Shown: piece after piece, positions 44,150 through 53,452 of the stretch | Numbering within the stretch: the first letter of the stretch is position 1 | Layout: every line of letters starts with the position of its first letter | NCBI RefSeq assembly: GCF_009363715.1 | Contig: NZ_CP045404.1 | Coordinates: 3,750,001-3,814,000 of the forward strand | Origin: Roseovarius sp. THAF9 | GTDB taxonomy: Bacteria > Pseudomonadota > Alphaproteobacteria > Rhodobacterales > Rhodobacteraceae | Direction: 5' to 3' | DNA: 64,000 nucleotides | Notes under the pieces: model-generated | What the model was told of the DNA's origin: nothing | Seen by the model: only the letters and a program-made list of their open reading frames with translations | Databases searched by the model: none | Made by a program: the position numbers and the translations under genes

Positions 44150-45640
44150 ATGCCGGAAACCAAGTTCGAGCCCTGGAACGATCCGAATGAAAAGCCGCTG
44201 ATCCAGTTCAAGAACGTGACCAAGCGGTTCGGCACGTTCACCGCCATCGACGACCAGTCATTCGACATCTACGCGCAGGAATTCTTTGCCCTGCTGGGCC
44301 CGTCGGGCTGTGGCAAGACGACGATGATGCGGATGCTGGCGGGGTTCGAGACGCCGACCGAGGGCACGATCTTGCTGGGCGGGCGCGACATCGCGCCGAT
44401 CCCGCCGAACAAGCGCGAAGTGAACATGATGTTCCAGTCCTACGCGCTGTTTCCGCACCTGTCGGTGAGCGACAACATCGCCTTTGGCTTGAAGCGTGAC
44501 AAGCTGCCTGCCGACAAGATTGCGGCGCGAGTGGACGAGATGCTGAAGCTGACCAGGCTGGAGAAATTCGCGGGCCGCAAGCCACACCAGATTTCCGGCG
44601 GGCAGAGACAGCGCGTGGCGCTGGCCCGGAGTCTTGCCAAAGGGCCTAAACTTCTGTTGCTGGACGAACCGTTGGGGGCGCTGGATGCCAAGCTGCGGCA
44701 GGACACGCAGTTTGAGCTGATGGATATCCAGGAAAAGACCGGCACGACATTTGTCATCGTCACCCATGACCAGGAAGAGGCGATGACCGTGGCCAGCCGC
44801 GTGGCGGTGATGGATGACGGGCGGATCGTGCAGATCGCCACGCCGGACGAGATTTACGAGGCGCCGATCTCGGCCTATGTGGCGGATTTCATCGGCGACG
44901 TGACGCTGTTTTCCGGCACGGCAATGAACCGGACGCCGGGGGCGAAGCCTGTGGTGGCCGACGCATCCGAGGCCGAACCTGCACCGCAAGAGGCGGAAAC
45001 GCCTGAAACAGAGACTGTCGAGACGCCCGAGGCGGTGGCCGAGATTGGCGTACCGGCAGAGCCGGAAGCGCCCGTCGCGTCCGATGACGTCGTGCGCGGG
45101 AAGCCGAAAGCGGCAACGGAGAAACCCGCGCAAGGGCCGCAACCCAACGCCTTGGGTCTGTGGCTGCATGACAAGGTCTGGGCCAAGGTGTTCGGTCCGC
45201 GCACCGATATCGTGCGGCAACTGCCGCCGCCGAACGACGCCGAAACAGAGGCCAAGGTGCCGGAAACAGAGACTGTTCCCGCCGAAACCACCGAAATTCC
45301 CGAAGGCGGCATCACCATCGACTGGGCCGAGGGGCAGCCGCCTCTGATCGCGCTCGACGCGCCGGATCTGGAGGATGGCACGGAAGTGAAGCTGGCGCTG
45401 CGCCCCGAGAAGATCGGGATTTCCAAGACCAAGCCCGACGCGGTCAACGCGCTGAAGGGCAAGGTGATCGACATCGCCTATCTCGGCAATCTGTCGACCT
45501 ATCACGTCGAGCTGGAAAACGGCACGATGATCAAGGCGCAGCTGGCCAACACGCGCCGCATCTCGCGCCGGGATATCACCTGGGAAGACGAGGTCTGGGT
45601 CAGCTGGACCGGCACGGCGGGCGTGGTGCTGACATCATGA
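44150..45640 (+). CDS. potG: ABC transporter ATP-binding protein (PotG-like) with acidic low-complexity insert
   Basis: This 496-residue protein is about 120 residues longer than PotG (about 377). The ATPase domain is regular: Walker A GPSGCGKTT (50-58), signature SGGQRQRVALAR (149-160), Walker B LLLLDEP (168-174) and switch TH in VIVTHDQEE. The extra sequence, about residues 262-388, divides the TOBE region and is rich in Ala, Pro, Glu and Thr with repeated PETETV units. The TOBE domain resumes at VKLALRPEKIGIS. The start at 44150 replaces a longer open frame from 43997. The stop overlaps the next start (ATGA). Confidence 0.88.
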   Translation: MPETKFEPWNDPNEKPLIQFKNVTKRFGTFTAIDDQSFDIYAQEFFALLGPSGCGKTTMMRMLAGFETPTEGTILLGGRDIAPIPPNKREVNMMFQSYALFPHLSVSDNIAFGLKRDKLPADKIAARVDEMLKLTRLEKFAGRKPHQISGGQRQRVALARSLAKGPKLLLLDEPLGALDAKLRQDTQFELMDIQEKTGTTFVIVTHDQEEAMTVASRVAVMDDGRIVQIATPDEIYEAPISAYVADFIGDVTLFSGTAMNRTPGAKPVVADASEAEPAPQEAETPETETVETPEAVAEIGVPAEPEAPVASDDVVRGKPKAATEKPAQGPQPNALGLWLHDKVWAKVFGPRTDIVRQLPPPNDAETEAKVPETETVPAETTEIPEGGITIDWAEGQPPLIALDAPDLEDGTEVKLALRPEKIGISKTKPDAVNALKGKVIDIAYLGNLSTYHVELENGTMIKAQLANTRRISRRDITWEDEVWVSWTGTAGVVLTS

Positions 45641-46527
45641 GGCGCGTAGCCCTGATCATAGTGCCCTACCTGTGGCTTCTGGCGCTGTTCCTGGTGCCAT
45701 TCGCCATCGTGCTGAAGATCAGCCTTTCGGATATCGAACTGTCGATCCCGCCCTACACGCCGCAGCTGGACTTGTCCGAAGGCTGGGAGGGCGTGAAGGC
45801 GTTCTTCGCCGCGCTCGATTTCGAGAATTTCGTATTCCTGACAGAGGACGACCTTTACTGGAAATCCTACCTGTCCTCGCTGCAGATCGCGGTGATTTCG
45901 ACCATCCTGACGCTGTTGGTGGGCTACCCGATCGCCTATGCGATGGCGCGCGCGCCGAACCACTGGCGACCGACGCTGCTGATGCTGGTGATCCTACCCT
46001 TTTGGACCAGCTTTCTGATCCGAGTCTATTCGTGGATGGGCATCCTATCGACCGAGGGGTATCTGAACCAACTTCTGCTGGGTTTGGGTCTGATTTCGGA
46101 ACCGCTGATGATCCTGAACACCAATGTCGCTGTCTATATCGGGATCATCTACACCTATCTGCCGTTCATGATCCTGCCGATCTATTCGACGCTGGAGCGA
46201 ATGGACGACAGCCTGCTGGAAGCGGCGGAGGATCTGGGGTGTTCGCGACTGACGGCCTTCTGGCTGGTGACGTTGCCGCTGTCGAAGAACGGGATCATCG
46301 CGGGCTGCTTCCTTGTCTTCATCCCGGTGATGGGCGAGTTCGTGATCCCGTCGCTGCTGGGTGGGTCGCAGACGCTGATGATCGGTAAGGTTTTGTTCGA
46401 GGAGTTCTTCAACAACCGGGACTGGCCGGTGGCGAGCGCGGTGGCGGTGATCCTGCTGTTGATCCTGATCATTCCGATCGTGCTGTTCCAGCGCAACGAA
46501 CAAAAGCAGCGGGAGGCGGAAGGATGA
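45637..46527 (+). CDS. potH: ABC transporter permease (PotH-like)
   Basis: This 296-residue permease has six helices and the ATPase-contact loop LLEAAEDLGCSRLTAFWLVT. The long first periplasmic loop (ELSIPPYTPQLDLSEG and onward) is of normal PotH size, in contrast to the enlarged PotB-like protein of the other operon. It is coupled to potG by ATGA, and its stop overlaps the start of a 28-codon ORF (ATGA at 46524-46527). Confidence 0.92.
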   Translation: MRRVALIIVPYLWLLALFLVPFAIVLKISLSDIELSIPPYTPQLDLSEGWEGVKAFFAALDFENFVFLTEDDLYWKSYLSSLQIAVISTILTLLVGYPIAYAMARAPNHWRPTLLMLVILPFWTSFLIRVYSWMGILSTEGYLNQLLLGLGLISEPLMILNTNVAVYIGIIYTYLPFMILPIYSTLERMDDSLLEAAEDLGCSRLTAFWLVTLPLSKNGIIAGCFLVFIPVMGEFVIPSLLGGSQTLMIGKVLFEEFFNNRDWPVASAVAVILLLILIIPIVLFQRNEQKQREAEG

Positions 46528-46610
46528 GCGGCAGCAAAACTCTTGAGAAGAGTTTTGGCAAAAGCTTTGTCAAAGCTTTTGGCGCTCCGGCGTGGAGGGC
46601 TGTGCGATGA
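46524..46610 (+). CDS. Small 28-residue ORF bridging the two permease genes, built on tandem hairpins
   Basis: The ORF starts at an ATG overlapping the potH stop and ends at a TGA overlapping the potI start, so both junctions are ATGA. It encodes a short basic, amphipathic peptide with a repeated K-[AS]-F/KSF motif (KTLEKSFGKSFVKAF, then GAPAWRAVR). GGAAGG precedes its start and GGAGG lies inside its 3' end for potI. Its DNA contains two perfect 9-bp hairpins with 3-base loops (46536-46556 and 46560-46580). Whether the peptide is used, or the ORF only carries ribosomes through an inserted REP-like element, cannot be decided here. Confidence 0.5.
   Translation: MSGSKTLEKSFGKSFVKAFGAPAWRAVR
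46536..46580. repeat. Two tandem perfect hairpins between potH and potI
   Basis: AAAACTCTT-GAG-AAGAGTTTT (46536-46556), spacer GGC, then AAAAGCTTT-GTC-AAAGCTTTT (46560-46580). Both have 9-bp stems and 3-base loops. They are AT-rich in a GC-rich operon, suggesting an inserted palindromic repeat or an mRNA-processing/attenuation element. Confidence 0.75.
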
Positions 46611-47428
46611 GACGCCTGTCATGGTTCAACACGACGTCCCTGACGCTGGGCTTTGCGTTCCTGTACCTGCCGATGGTCATCCTTGTGGTCTACAGCTTCA
46701 ACGCGTCGCAGCTTGTGACCGTCTGGGCGGGCTTCTCGACCAGGTGGTACGGCGAGCTGTTGCAGAACGAGGCGTTCCTCGATGCGGCCTGGGTCACGTT
46801 GCAGGTGGCGGTCGTCAGCTCCACCATTGCGACGGTGCTGGGCACGATGGCGGCCTATGTGCTGGTGCGCGCCGGGCGATTCTGGGGCCGGACGCTTTTT
46901 TCGGGCATGATCTATGCGCCGCTGGTGATGCCTGAGGTGATCACCGGCCTGTCGCTCTTGCTGCTCTTTATCGGGATCGGGCTGGACCGGGGGGTGCTGA
47001 CGATCATCCTGGCGCACACGACCTTTTCGATGTGCTTCGTGTCGGTCGTGGTGTCCTCGCGGCTGATCAGTTTCGACAGGTCGCTGGAAGAGGCGGCTCT
47101 GGACCTGGGCTGTTCGCCGTTTTCCGCCTTCCGGCTGGTGACCCTGCCGATCATCGCGCCGGCGGTGATTTCCGGCTGGCTGCTGGCATTCACGCTGTCG
47201 CTGGACGATCTGGTGATCGCCAGCTTCACCGCCGGTCCGTCGGCGACGACCCTGCCGATCAAGATCTGGTCGTCGATCCGGCTTGGGGTCAGCCCAGAGA
47301 TCAACGCGCTGTCGACGATCCTGATCGCGCTCGTGGCGGTGGGTGTGATCGGCGCCTCGCTGATTTCCAAACGCCAACTGTTGCGGCAGGAAGCCGATGA
47401 AAAGGCCGCGGTGCGGGCCGAGGCGTGA
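46607..47428 (+). CDS. potI: ABC transporter permease (PotI-like)
   Basis: This 273-residue permease has six helices and the loop SLEEAALDLGCSPFSAFRLVTLPI. It is the partner of the PotH-like permease. The start at 46607 overlaps the stop of the 28-codon ORF and has GGAGG about 10 bases upstream. Its stop overlaps the GTG start of the FAD oxidase gene (GTGA), so transport and the first oxidation step are translationally linked. Confidence 0.92.
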   Translation: MRRLSWFNTTSLTLGFAFLYLPMVILVVYSFNASQLVTVWAGFSTRWYGELLQNEAFLDAAWVTLQVAVVSSTIATVLGTMAAYVLVRAGRFWGRTLFSGMIYAPLVMPEVITGLSLLLLFIGIGLDRGVLTIILAHTTFSMCFVSVVVSSRLISFDRSLEEAALDLGCSPFSAFRLVTLPIIAPAVISGWLLAFTLSLDDLVIASFTAGPSATTLPIKIWSSIRLGVSPEINALSTILIALVAVGVIGASLISKRQLLRQEADEKAAVRAEA

Positions 47429-48765
47429 GTGTGCTCAAACGGATCTGGGAGGACGGCGCTTACGGCGCCGTGCCGGTGGCCGATTGCTGGTGGGCGGATA
47501 GCGTTCCGGCGGACGACTTGCCTGCGCTGGAGGGCGACACGACGACCGAGGTCGCAGTAATCGGTGCAGGGTTTACCGGGCTGAACGCGGCGCTAGCGCT
47601 GGCCGAAGCGGGCGTGGGCGTGACTGTGCTGCAGGCGGAGCATCCGTTCTGGGGTGCATCGGGGCGCAATGGCGGGTTCTGTTGCCTGGGCGGCGCAAAG
47701 GCCAGCCATGCCACCATAAGGGCCAAGTTCGGTGAGGCAGAGGCCTGTGGTTTTGCGCAGGCGGAACTGGCGGCGGTGGCGCATGTGGGCGACCTGATCG
47801 ACGGGCTGGGGCTGGACGTCGACCGCCATTCGGAAGGCGAGACGCAGCTGGCGCACCGCCCGAGAGATTTCGACGCGATGCGCGCGGATGTCGAGGCAAC
47901 ACGAAACCTTTATGGTGTCACGCCGACCATTACCCCACCAGCGGAGCTGGCGCAGGCGGGATTCAAAGGGCCGTTTCATGGCGCGTCGACCATGCCGATC
48001 GGCTTTGCCCTCAACCCACGGAAATACGCATTCGGACTTTGCCAGGCGGCACAGGCGGCGGGGGCTGTTGTGCATGGGCACAGCGCGGTCACGCGGATCG
48101 AAACCCTGGCCGATGGGCGCTACCGGCTGCACGCGGAAAAAGGCTCTGTTACAGCCGAAAAGTTCATTGTCGCCACCAACGGCTATAGCGCGGACAACCT
48201 GCCGGACTGGATGGGCGGGCGGTACCTGCCGACACAATCGAGCGTGATCGTCACGCGGCCCATGAGCGATGACGAACTGGCCGCGCAGGGCTGGACCAGC
48301 CGGCAGATGTGCTATGACACGCGGCACCTGCTGCACTATTTCCGGCTGATGCCGGACAACCGGATGCTGATGGGGATGCGCGGCGGGCTGAAGCATTCGC
48401 CCGGCACCGAGGCGCAGATCAAGGCAATGATCCGCGCCGATTTCGATAAGATGTTTCCTGCCTGGGCGCATGTGGAGACGCCGCATTACTGGTCGGGATT
48501 CGTGTGCTTGTCGCGCGACCTGATACCCTATGCAGGGCCAATTCCCGATATGCCGGGAGGGTTCGCGGCGTTCGCCTATCACGGCAACGGCGTGTCGATG
48601 GGCAGTTACGCCGGGCGGCTTTTGGCCGATCTGGTGCGGGACAATACGCCCGAGACGCCCTATCCCGCACCGCTGCGGCATACGCCGCGCAAGTTCCCGC
48701 TGGGCCGGTTCCGTCGGATGCTGATGCGGCCGGCCTATTTGCATTACGCTTGGCTCGATCGTTAG
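47425..48765 (+). CDS. FAD-dependent oxidoreductase of the DAO family, PuuB-like
   Basis: This 446-residue flavoenzyme begins with WWADSVP, a typical N-terminal segment of gamma-glutamylputrescine oxidase and relatives, then the FAD motif VIGAGFTGLNAALALAEAG and the SGRNGGFCC loop. The C-terminal FAD-contact block is FAYHGNGVSMGSYAGRLLA. PuuB-type enzymes oxidise gamma-glutamyl-amines; no puuA glutamine-synthetase-like gene is present, so a free amine or opine may be the substrate. The GTG start is coupled to potI, and the stop overlaps that of the convergent DMT gene. Confidence 0.85.
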   Translation: MSVLKRIWEDGAYGAVPVADCWWADSVPADDLPALEGDTTTEVAVIGAGFTGLNAALALAEAGVGVTVLQAEHPFWGASGRNGGFCCLGGAKASHATIRAKFGEAEACGFAQAELAAVAHVGDLIDGLGLDVDRHSEGETQLAHRPRDFDAMRADVEATRNLYGVTPTITPPAELAQAGFKGPFHGASTMPIGFALNPRKYAFGLCQAAQAAGAVVHGHSAVTRIETLADGRYRLHAEKGSVTAEKFIVATNGYSADNLPDWMGGRYLPTQSSVIVTRPMSDDELAAQGWTSRQMCYDTRHLLHYFRLMPDNRMLMGMRGGLKHSPGTEAQIKAMIRADFDKMFPAWAHVETPHYWSGFVCLSRDLIPYAGPIPDMPGGFAAFAYHGNGVSMGSYAGRLLADLVRDNTPETPYPAPLRHTPRKFPLGRFRRMLMRPAYLHYAWLDR

Positions 48766-49685
48766 CCCTGCGGGGTTTTGGCCGCCTTGGCGCGCCCGCG
48801 TTGCAGGCCAAGCTGACGTTCGCGCAGGATGATGATGATCCCGGCCAGCACGATCAGCGCGGCACCGATCAGCATTTGCGCGGTAGGCACCTCGTCAAAG
48901 ATGACATAGCCGATGGCGATGGCGAACAGCATCGAGGCATAGTCGAAGGGCGCGATGACGCTGGCATCGGCAAAGCGGTAGGCGGAGGTCAGGAAGATCT
49001 GGGCGAGCCCGCCGAAAAGACCGGCGAGGACGAGATAAACAGTCTCTGTTCCGCCCGGAACGACCCACCCGAAGGGCAGGGTCAGCAACGAGAGCAACGT
49101 CGAAGTCAGCGAGAAGTAGAACACGATCGCGCTGGTCTGTTCGGTCTGGACCAGCTTGCGGATGTAGATCTGCGCCAGCGCGGCACAGACCGCGCCCAGA
49201 AGTACCAGCACCGCGCCCACGGCTTGAGCAGTTTCAACCGTCGGCCCGCCCAGCGTGGTCAGGCGCGGCGTCAGAACAACGAGAACGCCGACGAGACCCA
49301 GCGCCACGGCACCAAGGCGAAAGACGCCGACCTTTTCGTCAAGGAACATCGCCGCGAAGACCACCACCAGCAGCGGGGCGGCATAGCTGAGCGCCGTGAC
49401 TTCGGGCAGCGGCAAAAGTCCGAGACCGGCAAACATCAGGCCCATTGCCGTGGTGCCGACGAAGCCGCGCCAGAAATGGCCCATGCGCGACGCCACTTTC
49501 AGGCCCGTGGACATTTCCCCGCGCATGACAAGCCACCCGAGGATCACCGGGATTGCGAAGAACGAGCGAAAGAAAACCGCCTGTCCGGGTGGAACAGTGT
49601 CTGATGCGGCCTTGATCAGGGCCGACATGACGATGAACAGCGTCACCGCGACAAGCTTGAGGGCAATACCGTTGAGAGGTTTCAT
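48762..49685 (-). CDS. DMT-superfamily transporter (EamA domains)
   Basis: This 307-residue protein has ten hydrophobic helices arranged as two EamA repeats; the second ends FDYASMLFAIAIGYVIFDEVPTAQ, a canonical EamA segment, followed by a positively charged C-terminus. Such proteins export amino acids or metabolites, and no substrate can be assigned. The start at 49685 has GGAGA 7 bases upstream; a 21-codon-longer frame lacks such support. Confidence 0.87.
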   Translation of the reverse strand: MKPLNGIALKLVAVTLFIVMSALIKAASDTVPPGQAVFFRSFFAIPVILGWLVMRGEMSTGLKVASRMGHFWRGFVGTTAMGLMFAGLGLLPLPEVTALSYAAPLLVVVFAAMFLDEKVGVFRLGAVALGLVGVLVVLTPRLTTLGGPTVETAQAVGAVLVLLGAVCAALAQIYIRKLVQTEQTSAIVFYFSLTSTLLSLLTLPFGWVVPGGTETVYLVLAGLFGGLAQIFLTSAYRFADASVIAPFDYASMLFAIAIGYVIFDEVPTAQMLIGAALIVLAGIIIILRERQLGLQRGRAKAAKTPQG

Positions 49686-49817
49686 GGAGCGTCTCCGTCG
49701 CCATGACCTGACCGAAAGTGGTGGCAAAATCAATCGCCACGCGTGCAAGGCCGCTATGACCTGAATGATCCAGGCTGGGCCGCGGCGCGTAACACTCTAT
49801 GATTATGGAGTATGATG

Positions 49818-50348
49818 ATGCGCTTTTTTCTCGGCCTCGTGGCCACTGTTTTCGCCCTTCCCGCGCTTGCGCTGGATCTGCAATCCACATTCACCAATAT
49901 CGACGGCGGGACGCACCGATTGTCGGATTGGCAAGGACAGCCGGTGCTGGTGGTGAACACCGCGTCGATGTGCGGGTTCACCGGGCAATATTCGGATCTG
50001 CAGGCGCTTTATGACACATACCGCGACCGGGGGCTTGTCGTGCTGGCCGTGCCGTCGGACGATTTCAACCAGGAGCTGGCGAGCGAGGAAGAGGTCAAGG
50101 ATTTCTGCGAAGTGAACTATGACCTGACCCTGCCGATGACCGGCATTACCAAGGTGCGGGGCGAGGAGGCGCATCCGTTCTATCGCTCGGTCGCACAGGA
50201 AGCCGGGTTCACGCCGCGCTGGAACTTCAACAAGATCCTGTTGAGCCCCGAGGGCGAGGTCGTGGGCACCTATGGCTCGCCCGTCAAGCCGATGTCGTCC
50301 ACGATCACTGGCGAGATCGAGAAGATGCTTACCCGGACAGGCGGCTGA
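49818..50348 (+). CDS. Glutathione peroxidase-family protein, exported
   Basis: This thiol peroxidase of about 176 residues has signal peptide RFFLGLVATVFALPALALD, then the peroxidatic-site block NTASMCGFTGQYSDLQ (cysteine in place of selenocysteine), a segment VPSDDFNQE (catalytic-network Gln shifted within FNQ) and WNFNKIL with the catalytic Trp and Asn. It would reduce peroxides in the periplasm with thioredoxin- or glutathione-type donors. Three ATGs occur in tandem at 49812, 49815 and 49818; spacing from GGAG favours the last. The 3' end overlaps the convergent regulator by 20 bases. Confidence 0.87.
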   Translation: MRFFLGLVATVFALPALALDLQSTFTNIDGGTHRLSDWQGQPVLVVNTASMCGFTGQYSDLQALYDTYRDRGLVVLAVPSDDFNQELASEEEVKDFCEVNYDLTLPMTGITKVRGEEAHPFYRSVAQEAGFTPRWNFNKILLSPEGEVVGTYGSPVKPMSSTITGEIEKMLTRTGG

Positions 50349-51315
50349 TCGGTGTGGTCGCGTCGGCCTCCTTGCTGGGGGCGATGCTGTACAGCTTGCG
50401 ATAGGCGCGCGAGAAATGCGTGGGGCTGGTGAAACCGCAAAGCACGCTGATGTCGGTGATGCTCATCTCGGTTTGACGAAGCAGGTTTCGAGCCTTTTCC
50501 AGCCGGATTTCGAGATAATAGCGGCTGGGCGACGTATTCAGGAAAGCCATGAAGAGCCGTTCCAGCTGTCGCACGGAGACGCCAACCATCGCGGCCAGTT
50601 CACTGAGCTTCAGCGGATCCTCGATATTACCGCGCATGATCTCGATCGCCTGTGTCAGGCGGCGGTTGCCGCGCCCGACGCGGGCGGGCAGCGACAGGCG
50701 CTGAGACTGGCTGTGATCGCGGGGGGCGGTATAGACCATCTGCTCGGCCACGTATTCGACCAGTTTGGGCCCGTAATCCTCTCCGATGAGGTGCAGCATG
50801 AGGTCCATCGAGGACGCACCGCCGGCGCAGGAAAACACGCGGCCATCCACCGAATAGATCGTGTCCTGCACGGTGACCTGCGGCAACGCCTCGGTCAGGG
50901 CATCGACATATTCCCAATGGGTGCTGACCCGCCGTCCCGCGATCATCCCCGCCAGCGCAAGGGTATAGGCGCCGCTGCTGAGCGAGCCGAAACTGATGCC
51001 TTTGCGCGTCTCGCGGCGCAGCCAGGCGAGTACGTCCTTGGTGCTGCCCGCGGCAGCTTCATGGCCGGCACAGACCACCAGCGTATCGTCGCGGCGCAAC
51101 TCTTCCAGCGCGCCGTCGACGGCGACGGTGATGCCATTCCAGGCCCGCGCCGAGGCCCCATCGGCGCTGAGCAGGCGCCATTCATAGTAATCGCGGGTGC
51201 TGGATTGCCGGTTCGCGAGACTGAGGGTTTCCAGCGCGCAGGTGAAGCCCAGCATGGAAAACCCGGGGATCAGCAGGAAGACATACCGTTTCGGCGGTTG
51301 GTCGCTGTCGCGCAT
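50329..51315 (-). CDS. GlxA-family transcriptional regulator (DJ-1/PfpI domain plus AraC HTH)
   Basis: This 328-residue protein has an N-terminal DJ-1/PfpI-like domain (YVFLLIPGFSMLGFTCALETL, LVVCAGHEAA, GSLSSGAYTLALAGMIAGR with THW) and a C-terminal AraC double helix-turn-helix (LSELAAMVGVSVRQLERLF, then MSITDISVLCGFTSPTHFSRAYRK). Regulators of this group control glycine betaine, carnitine, arginine and related catabolism in pseudomonads and roseobacters. Its own target is not obvious; the polyamine-type operon or the threonine-catabolism operon nearby are candidates. Confidence 0.87.
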   Translation of the reverse strand: MRDSDQPPKRYVFLLIPGFSMLGFTCALETLSLANRQSSTRDYYEWRLLSADGASARAWNGITVAVDGALEELRRDDTLVVCAGHEAAAGSTKDVLAWLRRETRKGISFGSLSSGAYTLALAGMIAGRRVSTHWEYVDALTEALPQVTVQDTIYSVDGRVFSCAGGASSMDLMLHLIGEDYGPKLVEYVAEQMVYTAPRDHSQSQRLSLPARVGRGNRRLTQAIEIMRGNIEDPLKLSELAAMVGVSVRQLERLFMAFLNTSPSRYYLEIRLEKARNLLRQTEMSITDISVLCGFTSPTHFSRAYRKLYSIAPSKEADATTPISRLSG

Positions 51316-51484
51316 CAAAAGGTCCCTGGCTGTGGGTCACGAAAGGCTCCTTGTCGGGAGGCTTGATCGTATAGTCTTCATCCACATCGGCCCTGTGCGT
51401 CGCGCGTGATTTCGGCACGAAGATGTTCGCAGGCGACATGACTCGACCCGATCCGCCAAATTTGGCCCCGACCGGCGCACCGCC

Positions 51485-52528
51485 TCAGGACACGCCCCAG
51501 TCCATCACCACCTTGCCGGAATTGCCCGAAATCATCGCGGCAAACCCGTCCTCGAAGTCGTCGATGCCGATGCGGTGCGTGATCAGGCCGGACACGTCCA
51601 GACCCGACTGCACCAGCGCGATCATCTTGTACCAGGTCTCGTACATCTCACGGCCGTAGATGCCCTTGATGTGGAGCATCTTGAAAATGACCGTGTTCCA
51701 GTCGACCGGGAATTCGGTCGGCGCGATGCCAAGAAGGGCGACCTTGCCGCCATTGTTCATCCGCGCGATCATCTGCTGCATGGCCGCCGACGCCCCGGAC
51801 ATCTCGAGCCCGACGTCGAAGCCTTCGGTCATGCCGATCTGATCCATCACGTCGCGCAGCTGTTCGCGGCTGGTATCGACCACATGCTGCACGCCCATCT
51901 CGCGGGCAAGGTTCAGGCGATAGGGGTTGATGTCTGTGATGACGGTCTTTCGCGCGCCGACCTTCTGCGCCACCAGCGCGCCCATGATGCCGATGGGTCC
52001 CGCGCCGGTGACAAGCACGTCCTCACCCACCAGATCAAAGCTGAGCGCGGTGTGCACGGCATTGCCGAACGGGTCAAAGATGGCGGCGATCTCGTCGGGG
52101 ATGTCCTCGGGGATCGGCACGACGTTGGATTCGGGAATGCAGAGATATTCGGCAAAGGAGCCGGGGCGGTTCACGCCGACGCCCTTGGTATTGCGGCAGA
52201 GGTGCCCGCGTCCGGCACGGCAGTTGCGGCAGGCGCCACAAACGATATGCCCCTCGCCGCTGACCCGCTGGCCAATCCGGTATTTCAGCGCGGCAGGGCC
52301 CATATCGACGATCTCGCCCACGAATTCGTGGCCGACGACCATGGGCACGGGCACGGTCTTGGCGCTGAATTCGTCCCATTTCCAGATATGCACGTCTGTG
52401 CCGCAAATGGCAGATTTGCGGACCTTGATCAGCACGTCGCTCGGCCCCGGTTCGGGGACCGGGACGTGTTCCATCCACAGGCCCGGTTCGGGTTTCGCCT
52501 TCACGAGGGCTTTCATCTGGTTCTGCAT
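51485..52528 (-). CDS. tdh: L-threonine 3-dehydrogenase
   Basis: This 347-residue zinc MDR enzyme oxidises threonine to 2-amino-3-oxobutyrate with NAD. It has [24 protein letters not shown] at the start, catalytic zinc segment [21 protein letters not shown], structural-zinc cysteines in [18 protein letters not shown] loop [14 protein letters not shown] and the late block [15 protein letters not shown], diagnostic of Tdh. It works with Kbl encoded two genes upstream. It follows the cysteine-synthase-family gene with a 3-base gap. An in-frame ATG 12 bases downstream is also possible. Confidence 0.95.
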   Translation of the reverse strand: MQNQMKALVKAKPEPGLWMEHVPVPEPGPSDVLIKVRKSAICGTDVHIWKWDEFSAKTVPVPMVVGHEFVGEIVDMGPAALKYRIGQRVSGEGHIVCGACRNCRAGRGHLCRNTKGVGVNRPGSFAEYLCIPESNVVPIPEDIPDEIAAIFDPFGNAVHTALSFDLVGEDVLVTGAGPIGIMGALVAQKVGARKTVITDINPYRLNLAREMGVQHVVDTSREQLRDVMDQIGMTEGFDVGLEMSGASAAMQQMIARMNNGGKVALLGIAPTEFPVDWNTVIFKMLHIKGIYGREMYETWYKMIALVQSGLDVSGLITHRIGIDDFEDGFAAMISGNSGKVVMDWGVS

Positions 52529-52531
52529 GGT

Positions 52532-53452
52532 CTAGTCCCACAAATCAGTACTGAGGTATTTCAGGCCGCTGTCGCACATCACGATAGCGATTGTGCCGCC
52601 CTGTTCCACGCCGCCCAACAGCTGGATCGCGCCGGCTAGGTTGGCCCCGGCGGAATAGCCGGCGAAGATGCCCTCGGTCCGGGCCAGCAGGCGAGCGGCC
52701 TCGGCGGCGTCACGACCGGAAACAGTGACTGTTCCCGCCAGATTGGCCGATTTCAAGTGCGTGAGGTCCGGCATGGAATAGCCGCCGCCCTGGATCGGAT
52801 GGTCGGGTTTGTCGGGGTCGATGCCGTAACAGCGCACGCCTTTTGGTCCCAGATAGGCCGCGACTCCGGCCAGCGTGCCGCCGGAACCGATGAAGTCGCA
52901 AAAGGCGGTGACGTCGCCGCCTGACTGCGCCCAGATTTCCGGGCCGGTGCCCATCTCGTGCGCCAGGGGGTTGCCTGCCCGCTCGAACTGGTCAGCGCGG
53001 TAGGCGCCTCTCTCCGCCGTGATGTCCTGCGCAGCGGCCTCGACCAATGCGAGATCCGCGCCCGATACCTCGCCCTTGCGGCTGCCTTGAGCCTGCGGGA
53101 CGAGGATCACCTCTGCCCCCAGGGCCCGCATCATCCGCGCGCGCTCCTCGGAATTGCCTTCGCTCATCACCGCGACGAACGGGTGACCCAGCACGCCACA
53201 GACAATGGCGAGCCCCGTGCCCATGTTCCCCGAGGTCAATTCAACCACTGTCTGACCAGGCGCGAGCTCGCCCGTGGCCCGCGCGCCTTCAATGATCGCC
53301 CGTGCTGCGCGGTCTTTCTTGGAGAAGCCGGGCATGAGGTAATCGAGCTTGGCGAGGATGCGTCCGTCGAGGTGCAATGCGTCTCTGATACGGCTCAATT
53401 CGACCAAGGGCGTCTCTCCCATGGCCTCGATGACGGACGGCAGAATTGTCAC
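52532..53452 (-). CDS. Cysteine-synthase-family PLP enzyme, in the kbl-tdh operon
   Basis: This 306-residue fold-type II PLP enzyme has TPLVELSRI, the Schiff-base motif S-K-K-D-R (K46, in [10 protein letters not shown]), substrate loop [30 protein letters not shown] for the cofactor phosphate and the terminal [15 protein letters not shown]. These are cysteine synthase/cystathionine-beta-synthase-type features. The GTG start overlaps the kbl stop (GTGA) and tdh follows after 3 bases, so it is made together with the threonine-to-glycine enzymes. A beta-replacement or threonine/serine dehydratase-like activity is possible; the exact reaction is unknown. Confidence 0.83.
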   Translation of the reverse strand: MTILPSVIEAMGETPLVELSRIRDALHLDGRILAKLDYLMPGFSKKDRAARAIIEGARATGELAPGQTVVELTSGNMGTGLAIVCGVLGHPFVAVMSEGNSEERARMMRALGAEVILVPQAQGSRKGEVSGADLALVEAAAQDITAERGAYRADQFERAGNPLAHEMGTGPEIWAQSGGDVTAFCDFIGSGGTLAGVAAYLGPKGVRCYGIDPDKPDHPIQGGGYSMPDLTHLKSANLAGTVTVSGRDAAEAARLLARTEGIFAGYSAGANLAGAIQLLGGVEQGGTIAIVMCDSGLKYLSTDLWD

